DNA from: Euperipatoides rowelli
Lineage: Eukaryota > Onychophora > Udeonychophora > Euonychophora > Peripatopsidae
Strand: one strand, 5' to 3'
Assembly (NCBI GenBank): GCA_003024985.2
Contig: PXIH01S0000596.1
Length of the DNA stretch: 16,924 nucleotides
The position numbers and the translations under genes were made by a program. Shown here piece after piece: positions 11,268 through 16,924 of the stretch (its first letter is position 1; the number at the start of each line of letters is the position of its first letter). The notes beneath the pieces are model-generated. The model was not told where the DNA came from, did not search any database, and saw only the letters and a program-made list of their open reading frames with translations.

Positions 11268-11289
11268 GGTCCAAGGTACAACACTCTCC
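11268..11289 (-). repeat. Right terminal inverted repeat
   Basis: This is the exact reverse complement of 9919-9940, and it ends in CACTCTCC. Confidence 0.85.
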
Positions 11290-11501
11290 TACCAATTTCT
11301 TGATACCCTAGACTTATTTTTAAGAAGAATAAAGTTTGATCTCTTATTTCTTTATCGATAATTCCTTCTATAATCGACTGCCAAATTTTAATGACTGAAG
11401 TAAAATTTAATGGCCCAAATTTATCATTATAGAAGAATAACATATTTTATTTAGAATTTCCCAAAAATGAATATAATAGTTTAAAAATAAAGTCATTACA
11501 A

Positions 11502-11516
11502 GATCATCTATTTTCT
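11502..11516 (+). repeat. SINE target-site duplication, left copy
   Basis: GATCATCTATTTTCT matches 11813-11827 exactly over 15 bases. The bases on either side differ between the two copies. Confidence 0.9.
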
Positions 11517-11528
11517 TTTTAAAAATAA

Positions 11529-11544
11529 ATTTCCCGAAGGAAAT
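11529..11544 (-). other. 3' UUCG-tetraloop hairpin of the SINE
   Basis: On the minus strand, ATTTCC-TTCG-GGAAAT forms a perfect 6-bp stem closed by C-G around a UUCG loop, which is an unusually stable RNA tetraloop. It sits 12 bases before the SINE's 3' end. A hairpin there is where a LINE reverse transcriptase commonly recognises its template (established for several LINE/SINE pairs, inferred here). Confidence 0.8.
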
Positions 11545-11734
11545 CTCTGCTTTTATTTACATACTGTATAATATAACGTTTTTATTTATCATTAGAACAA
11601 CAAATCCAGAGCCATATACATCATAATTCATCATAATTTGTTATTACAATTTCAGTGTCATAATATACAGTTTTCCGTTTATAAAAGTTATTCCTATCTA
11701 CATTTGGACAAATTCTGGGGGAAAAGATTTATCC

Positions 11735-11745
11735 GGATTTAAACC
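11735..11745 (-). promoter_or_regulatory. Pol III B box of the SINE
   Basis: GGTTTAAATCC on the minus strand aligns with the GGTTCGANNCC consensus, with substitutions in the centre. Confidence 0.75.
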
Positions 11746-11787
11746 GGTGACCCTGTGACCACCTGTTTGGCCTAGCCAGCAGTCTTA

Positions 11788-11799
11788 CTGACTAGACCA
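11788..11799 (-). promoter_or_regulatory. Pol III A box of the SINE
   Basis: TGGTCTAGTCAG on the minus strand fits the TRGYNNARNNGG-type A box and begins 14 bases into the SINE. Confidence 0.75.
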
Positions 11800-11812
11800 G
11801 CCCAGTAAGGCC

Positions 11813-11827
11813 GATCATCTATTTTCT
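11813..11827 (+). repeat. SINE target-site duplication, right copy
   Basis: GATCATCTATTTTCT, identical to 11502-11516, adjoins the 5' head of the SINE. Confidence 0.9.
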
Positions 11828-11893
11828 ATCATTTTAATAATTTGTTTCCTTTTCTTACATTCTTTAAATATAAACTCCAAATCAAGCTTATAC

Positions 11894-12056
11894 CAGGGGT
11901 GCAAAATAATTTTAGGCAAATAAATTTCACCAGAATATTTTATTTTTTTTGCAAAATTTCCCCAGTGATACTGTAACACAGTGGTGCACAACTCATTTCA
12001 ATGAATGAGCCATAAATATTTTAAATCACAAATACTGGATCACAAATGAAAAATTG
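11894..12056. mobile_element. Possible hAT-like repeat ends
   Basis: CAGGGGTGCAAAA (11894-11906) and CAGTGGTGCACAACTC (11979-11994) resemble the CAGNGGTG-type termini of hAT transposons and their short derivatives. A weak inverted partner of the first, TTTGCAAAATTTCCCCAGTG, lies just inside (to 11967). No clear opposite end or 8-bp duplication is visible for the second. It is at best a degraded fragment. Confidence 0.3.
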
Positions 12057-12059
12057 TTA

Positions 12060-12113
12060 GGGGGAGGGGGAGGGAGAAGAAAAAAATAATTTTAGTGGTG
12101 ATGGGTGGGTGGG
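12060..12113 (+). repeat. G-rich tract, six G runs of three or more
   Basis: G runs occur at 12060-12064, 12066-12070, 12072-12074, 12103-12105, 12107-12109 and 12111-12113. They form two clusters of three, separated by AT-rich sequence. The composition contrasts sharply with the surroundings. A G-quadruplex is possible but would need a long central loop or use of split G5 runs. Confidence 0.75.
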
Positions 12114-12795
12114 TGATAGTGTGTTTACAAACTCAGTTATGAATAAAAGGTTTCGGAGTGAGGGTTGGGGCATATGCCAAATTTTTGACACAGATTTGTA
12201 AATTGTAACAAGCTGTGATAGGAGGTCATCAATATATAATGGCATCATACTTTAAAAACAATATTACCCACAATTTGCTAATTTTTAGTTTATTTCATAG
12301 TAAATTAAGCTTTCATGAATGTTAAAAAGTTGACACTTTTTATTTTGTGTTGTTTTGTTCTAAATTAAAATTATTATTTTAATTGCATTTTTTAATTATT
12401 TGGTCAGTTGTGACAAGACATAGGGGATAAGAAAATGTGGTACTTTATGAATGGTTTATAGACACCTCCCCCATTGATAGTACACATTGCCCTTTTGTTG
12501 TGAAGCCATAGCTTTAATATCAGTAGTAAATAAACATTTGTTAAATTGCTTCCTAACTTGTTTTTTATTTTATATTAATTAAAGAAAAAGTTTTTTTTTT
12601 TTTTAACAAACAAATGTGCTTCCAAATAGAGTTAAATCAATTAACTTTGCTTATATTTTCTATTCAACTATTAATAGGCATAATGATTCCCTGTGTTTAT
12701 TTTAAATTACCTGTTTTCATTTTAATTTTTTTTTACCTGTATTGTGTTCAAATAATTTTATATTTGTTTGTGTTAATAAATGATGAACAACCACT
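12114..12795. other. AT-rich non-coding stretch, no gene seen
   Basis: A plus-strand open frame (12614-12949) starts here. It is a hydrophobic stretch typical of T-rich DNA and runs into the tandem repeat. No domain is recognised. Long T runs occur at about 12590-12604. Confidence 0.6.
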
Positions 12796-12915
12796 AAAGT
12801 TGGCATCACTGACTCCATGCAGAAGAAAGTTGGCATCACTGACTCCATGCAGCAGAAAGTTGGCATCACTGACTCCATGCAGCAGAAAGTTGGCATCACT
12901 GACTCCATGCAGCAG
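12796..12915 (+). repeat. Four-copy 30-bp tandem repeat (minisatellite)
   Basis: The unit starts AAAGTTGGCATCACTG and ends ACTCCATGCAGCAG. The four units (12796-12825, 12826-12855, 12856-12885 and 12886-12915) are identical except that unit 1 ends AGAAG in place of AGCAG. Because 30 is a multiple of three, open frames run through on both strands: KLASLTPCSR repeats on plus and CCMESVMPTF repeats on minus. The frames outside the array look random, so I do not call it coding. Near identity implies recent expansion. Confidence 0.95.
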
Positions 12916-13386
12916 TGTACATACAATGGTTATTTTATATAATTGCTAGATTACTATAAAATAAAATAGTCTTGAGCAAATAATCATAGAATGGCAAATG
13001 TTTTATACTGTAGTGACAAAAATATGTATCTATTAGACCTTGGGACTAGGCTACTATGGCTAAAAATAAAATCAATAGATTTTAACATTCATCAGTTATC
13101 AAAAGCTTTTATTATTTGAATTATTAATTAGGCAATTTATTTAATTTAATTGTGGCACTTGAAAAAAAGAACTAACTAGCATGACAAGACGAATAAGTAT
13201 TTAACTTTCAAACATGCATTACTTTTGTATTTTGATAATTCATCAATAAACAGCTACAAGAATAATATGAAGAGCGGTCAGATTCCTTTATCTGCCCACC
13301 AACATAATTAACCTTATGAATCGTGCAACTAAAGCGTAGTAATGTGTCAAATTAGTATTTTTTATTGCCGATTTTAGTATATTTTC
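12916..13386. other. AT-rich non-coding stretch, no feature seen
   Basis: I see no open frame, structural RNA or repeat that I can support. Confidence 0.6.
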
Positions 13387-13492
13387 TTTAAAGTCCTAAC
13401 CTTACCATAACCCTGAACTCTATGACAATTTAGAGGTGGAATAATCTTTTGCTGAGCGCCAAATTTGATAATTTTAGCATATCCGTCAGCCA
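13387..13492 (-). repeat. Diverged dispersed repeat, copy 1 (inverted)
   Basis: On the minus strand this copy starts TGGCTGACGG (13492-13483), contains GTCATA, and ends with CAGGGTTATGGTAAGGTTAG followed by GACTTTAAA. The same landmarks occur in the same order on the plus strand at 14256-14399. Coding potential is absent. The family is unknown to me. Confidence 0.45.
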
Positions 13493-13618
13493 GATAACGG
13501 AACTTGACCATGAAGAACAATAGTGCTAAAAATAATGTTAGTATGTTATGAATTTTATTTTGTTTTCAAGAACTGAAGTATATTTATTAGTAAAATTAAT
13601 AAGCTTTTCTAACATTGT

Positions 13619-13644
<26 letters not shown>
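13619..13644 (+). repeat. Run of 26 A residues
   Basis: An uninterrupted A26 is the longest homopolymer in the window. It could be the 3' tail of a retroposed sequence, but I recognise no retroelement body upstream and no flanking duplication. The assembled length may be unreliable. Confidence 0.85.
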
Positions 13645-13650
<6 letters not shown>

Positions 13651-14255
13651 TTTTACTTCCTAGCAACATTCTATATAAGAAAGTAATTGGCTACTGTGCT
13701 GCAAGTTTAAAAGTTTTCCATTTAGGAAATAGACTAAATAACTTGATTTATCATTTAATAAAATCAATTGTTTTTGCAATCATGAGCAATGGTTACTCCT
13801 GTGCTTCTTTCTCTCAGTGGTAGTGCTTTGTAATAGAAATGAAGTTTAAAAATGCATTTTTCGATAAGAGCGACTAGCATTTGCCTAGCAAACTCAGCAT
13901 ACCATTGCTCCTCAAAACAGCTGTTGATTTATTAACCCTTCGCTTTCCACTCCAATTATTTTCATATATGGTTTCGTTATACTCCCAATTTTTTTTTTAC
14001 ATAATTGCATTCTTTTAAATTCCCTGATTTTAATTTTAGTTTTTTTTAAATCATTTGATATGATTGAAAATAAATATATTTTAGTTCTTTTGAACATAAA
14101 TTTTGCTAATTTGAAGCATTTTTGAGGCTAACAATATACAATGATTGTTAAATTGTAAAGAAAAAAAATGTTGATTTTTAATTGACAGTGGAGTTGGTGA
14201 GAAATTTTATAATGTCGATATGTAATCGACATTTGATTGGAAAGAGTAAATGGTT

Positions 14256-14399
14256 TGGCTGACGGGAGTTATAAGTATAATAAATGATTGAATTTTATCC
14301 AAAAAGGTTTATTGCACTTCTTGATTATTATGTCATAAATTGTTTATTACGTAGTAGGAGTTAGCGTTTAGGGTTAGGGTGAATTTTAGGACTGTAAAT
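14256..14399 (+). repeat. Diverged dispersed repeat, copy 2
   Basis: It starts TGGCTGACGG (14256-14265), contains GTCATA and ends with TTTAGGGTTAGGGTGAATTT followed by TAGGACTGTAAA. It aligns with the minus strand of 13387-13492 at both ends but is longer in the middle. The end includes two perfect TTAGGG units (about 14368-14379) preceded by a degenerate one. That is too short to be a telomeric tract. Confidence 0.45.
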
Positions 14400-15998
14400 A
14401 AAAAAAATAAGACTGATAACCATTTTAATCATGTGACATTCAGCCATAAATCAATGGTGCACTAGGGTTTGCCGGCTAGACTTTAGTCTAAAGCGATTCT
14501 TTTCTTTTAGTTTGAAAATTTAAAATTACTAACTTAACCACAAGTAGCAAATTTGGGTTCTTATAATAATGCATCTGAATAAAGCATAGCAAAAATATTT
14601 AAAATTGATAATTTTTATTAATTTAATCAGTTTTTAAAGTTTAAACAGTTATAAAATTAATATTAAAGAAAGTAATGGCTATATGTCTTAAAATTCATGT
14701 TTTGAAAAGTAATTTTGAAAATATTATAAAATTTTACATATAGGTTAACTTACTAGAGATGTGAATTATTATCATCTGTAATATTTCAGATTTTAATTTT
14801 TTCACACCTATCAATTTATTTGAACTTTGACTAAAATTATGCTATTCAATCTCTTTATAGCCTAATAAAATGAAAAAAACAAAACAAAAAAAAAAACTAT
14901 GCTCAATCTGCTAGCATGCCAGTATATTTGTAAATGACAGACAATTATATGCTCTGCGTCAAATTATTGAAAGTAAAATTGCAAATTGTAATTTTTATTT
15001 TTCAAATATTCCTGATTTAAATTACAAAACATTTAGAGAAATCTTCAAAATTCAACAATAATTCATTATTTTTAGTATAAATTTGAAAAAAATATATGGT
15101 TCAATCATCAATTCTCATAGTAAATGACAACTGTCACATATAATGGATTTCATATCAAACTTTTGAAGGGTTTATTACTGATTGCAGTGTGGCCTAGCTA
15201 TTTTATTGTAATATATTTAAATTACTATAAGTGTATAATTTAAATGCTACATAAACGCTTACTTTGTTACATAATATTAGTTTATTAAAAGAAACCACAG
15301 AGTTTGACAGAAAGGAAAGGAATTCAAATATTTTGTACTGCAAGCAAAACAAAATTTTAATTACAATGGGTGTATTAAATTCATAAAAAATATTTTATTT
15401 CCATTTCAATTTTTATATTATTTATTTTGCATCTTTATTGTAGTCTTTTAAATTGGCAAAGGGGCATAATGATAACTCATGCATACATTTACAAATCAAT
15501 GGGGTTATTTGGACCAAAAACAAACATATAATGTTAATTAAAGATCTATGATTGACCACAACTTATTTTTTTTTTTTAACATACATCAAACTTTGCATTT
15601 TTATATTTTGTATCATCTGCAACTTTTTTAGACCACATATTTTTTTTTCAAAGGATGGAGGGTTAGATTTAAAATTTATAATGAACTTAGATGCAAGATA
15701 CATCTTTATAATATTGTAGGCCTACATAAATGTTAATATTTGGATGTTTCAGAAATAAACAAATTAAATGTTGAGGCAAAGGAATAAAAATCTTTTTTGG
15801 TAATTATTACAAATGGACATTACACTAATATTAAAATGAAGGGATGATGATGATGAGCAAAAGCTAGAATTGCTTTAAAAAATATTTAATATCTTATATT
15901 TTTTTAATATTTTAGTGTGTATTTCAGTATATTTCAATTCTAAATTATTATTTTTTTTGTGTCTGGGATATTTTCTATGAATCCAGTATAGAGTATAA
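14400..15998. other. AT-rich non-coding stretch, no gene seen
   Basis: A small palindrome (TAGACT-TT-AGTCTA, 14477-14490), a 10-bp palindrome GTAGGCCTAC (15717-15726) and a short (GAT)n run (about 15844-15855) are present. No coding or RNA feature is recognised. Confidence 0.6.
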
Positions 15999-16095
15999 TA
16001 GTGATGTACCGAGTCCTAAAAAATGTTGAGTACACGGTAAAAAAGATCTTTGCTATCCGTCTGGTTACCGAGTACCAGGCAGGCAGGTAGCATGT
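15999..16095. mobile_element. Possible hAT-like element fragment
   Basis: TAGTGATGTACCGAGTCCT (from 15999) resembles a hAT terminus of the TAGNGATGNACCGA kind. Degenerate internal echoes follow: GAGTACACGGTAA (about 16029-16041) and GGTTACCGAGTACC (about 16063-16076). I could not find the opposite inverted end in the window, so this is probably one decayed end. Confidence 0.35.
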
Positions 16096-16610
16096 TGATT
16101 GAATTCTAACAAATATCACCCTGACTTGCAACTTGCACACTATTGCACCACACTTACTGTTTATAATTTATTAAATCCATACTATACTAAGTATCCTAAG
16201 TATAGTGAATATTGTTTATTTTAATCGCTGGTTAATGTTATCTGTTACTAACTTACTAAGTTATCAATTTTTACACTTTTTATTTTCTTTGAATCTAAAA
16301 CATCAAGTCAAAATTTACTGTATATTTTTACTATTTTCTATCGTATTTTTGTCTCTTAACATATTAATACTGGCTTCATTTTCATACCCAATGTGTATAA
16401 AATCTATTAATTTTTAAAACAATATATAGCTTATAGGTTCTGCTAAATACTTTAACACTGGCTCTAGAAGAAATGAAAAGTCTGTCTCTAATATTTGAAA
16501 ATGAAGAAAATAATATTTATTGCACTTTAATATGGATTGATTTTGAAATTATTAAAACTAAATATAACTTCACATTTCTTTTTACTGCTTCTTTTTTTTA
16601 AAAGCTATCA
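16096..16610. other. AT-rich non-coding stretch, no gene seen
   Basis: The 70-codon hydrophobic plus-strand frame (16205-16417) has no recognised domain and looks like a by-product of T-rich sequence. Confidence 0.6.
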
Positions 16611-16700
16611 TTAGGCTTGGGCGATTAAATTGATTAATGAATTAAACTCGATTATGGGGCAAATAATCGTAATCATCATTAGATTTTTGACTATTCAAAT
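16611..16700 (+). mobile_element. Possible hAT-type short element, left end
   Basis: TTAGGCTTGGGCGATTAAAT (from 16611) and the following ATTAAT/AATCG-rich sequence resemble the GGGCTGGGCGAT-plus-ATTAATCG termini common in short non-autonomous hAT elements of animals. The matching inverted end is not in the window and may lie beyond 16924. Confidence 0.4.
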
Positions 16701-16924
16701 AATCCCAACATTTTTTAGTTTAATTAAAGTAGAATCCTTTTGTAAAAGAAAACATTTGTTTTTAAAAATGTTAAAAGTAAAAAAAAATATATAGGCTATA
16801 TGAAATACTTTATAGGCTGAATAATTTAATATGCTACTAATCTTCCGCTAAATGTTTTGTTCATCTTCATTATTCACTTTATAAATATGAAATCACAAGT
16901 GTTTAATTACAGTAGACTAATAAA
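16701..16924. other. AT-rich window end, no feature seen
   Basis: Nothing is recognisable apart from possible continuation of the hAT-like element. Confidence 0.5.

Larger units (their letters stand above)
9919..11289 (+). mobile_element. Non-autonomous DNA transposon, ~1.37 kb, with perfect 22-bp terminal inverted repeats
   Basis: The left end (9919-9940) begins GGAGAGTGTTGTACC and ends TTGGACC. The right end (11268-11289) is its exact reverse complement. The motif TTGTACCTTGGACC recurs inside in both orientations. Exact copies are at 9927-9940, 10316-10329, 11081-11094 and 11268-11281. Near copies are at 9943-9956, 10285-10298, 10330-10343, 11060-11072 and 11102-11115. I found none outside the element. 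Clustering near both ends fits transposase-binding sites. The interior carries a decayed protein remnant at 10344-10730 but lacks room for a full transposase, so I infer an internally deleted copy. The orientation given follows the remnant. I could not find a convincing target-site duplication; AATT near both outer flanks is weak. The superfamily is not assigned. Confidence 0.8.
11517..11812 (-). mobile_element. tRNA-derived SINE, 296 bp, complete with target-site duplication
   Basis: Read on the minus strand from 11812, the head carries a Pol III A box (TGGTCTAGTCAG, 11799-11788) and a B box (GGTTTAAATCC, 11745-11735). The 42 bases between the boxes suit a tRNA with a long variable arm such as Leu or Ser, though I cannot assign the parent tRNA. 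A unique body follows, then a UUCG hairpin (11529-11544) and a tail ending ATTTATTTTTAAAAA. Perfect 15-bp direct repeats flank it on both sides. This is the mark of target-primed reverse transcription by a partner LINE. The B box departs from GGTTCGANNCC (TTAAA in place of TCGAN), so this copy is probably a weak template now. It inserted about 230 bp beyond the end of the 9919-11289 transposon. Confidence 0.88.

Noticed and set aside
11048-11443. 131-codon minus-strand open frame
   Set aside because: It spans the right inverted repeat and several motif copies of the transposon and runs into flanking DNA, so it is a composite of unrelated sequence.
11735-11812. Functional tRNA gene
   Set aside because: The A and B boxes are present, but no complete cloverleaf or acceptor stem closes. 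The 15-bp duplication and 3' body show that it is a SINE head.
12614-12949. 111-codon plus-strand frame with KLASLTPCSR repeats
   Set aside because: The repeats come from a 30-bp minisatellite, and the preceding hydrophobic part is what T-rich DNA gives by chance.
14368-14379. Telomere-like TTAGGG units
   Set aside because: Only two perfect units occur inside a diverged dispersed repeat, so it is not an interstitial telomeric tract.
1-16924. CRISPR array, operon, phage or other prokaryotic system
   Set aside because: There are no regularly spaced repeats with unique spacers, no dense coding, and eukaryotic Pol III retroelement features are present.

Overview
This window is non-coding animal DNA. 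It is strongly AT-rich (roughly 70% by eye) and full of homopolymer runs. It has no operon-like gene packing, and no open frame exceeds about 131 codons. I recognise no intact protein-coding gene, rRNA or functional tRNA. The repeats are typical of a metazoan genome: a tRNA-derived SINE with a target-site duplication, decayed DNA transposons and hAT-like ends. The species cannot be named from the sequence. A marine invertebrate is a guess. The window could be intergenic or intronic.

Layout. Positions 1-275 hold, on the minus strand, a broken piece of a DNA-transposase-like protein (a basic linker region). Positions 439-1048 are a repeat built from copies of GCTCAAATGTCCCC, with a 109-bp segment present twice. 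Positions 1049-6637 are AT-rich with only simple-sequence tracts and minor palindromes. A spaced direct repeat lies at 6638-6904. A long near-perfect palindrome lies at 7535-7625. Positions 7626-9918 have no recognisable feature.

Positions 9919-11289 form the clearest DNA transposon. It has 22-bp perfect terminal inverted repeats, nine copies of TTGTACCTTGGACC and a decayed protein remnant at 10344-10730. Immediately beyond it, 11502-11827 is a minus-strand tRNA-derived SINE. The SINE has a perfect 15-bp target-site duplication, Pol III A and B boxes and a 3' UUCG hairpin. From about 11890 to 12115 there are hAT-like end sequences and a G-rich tract. A four-copy 30-bp tandem repeat lies at 12796-12915. 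Two diverged inverted copies of one repeat lie at 13387-13492 and 14256-14399, with a 26-A run between them. The right end carries two further hAT-like termini near 15999 and 16611.

How the parts relate. There is no gene pathway here; the content is a layered record of transposition. The repeat at 439-1048 and the element at 9919-11289 differ in motif sequence but share a design: a GGGAGAG-type terminus, a short motif repeated in the subterminal regions and one abutting head-to-head motif pair. The two protein remnants look like consecutive parts (linker, then C-terminal domain) of one kind of transposon protein. This suggests that both repeats belong to one superfamily. That link is an inference and needs a database comparison.
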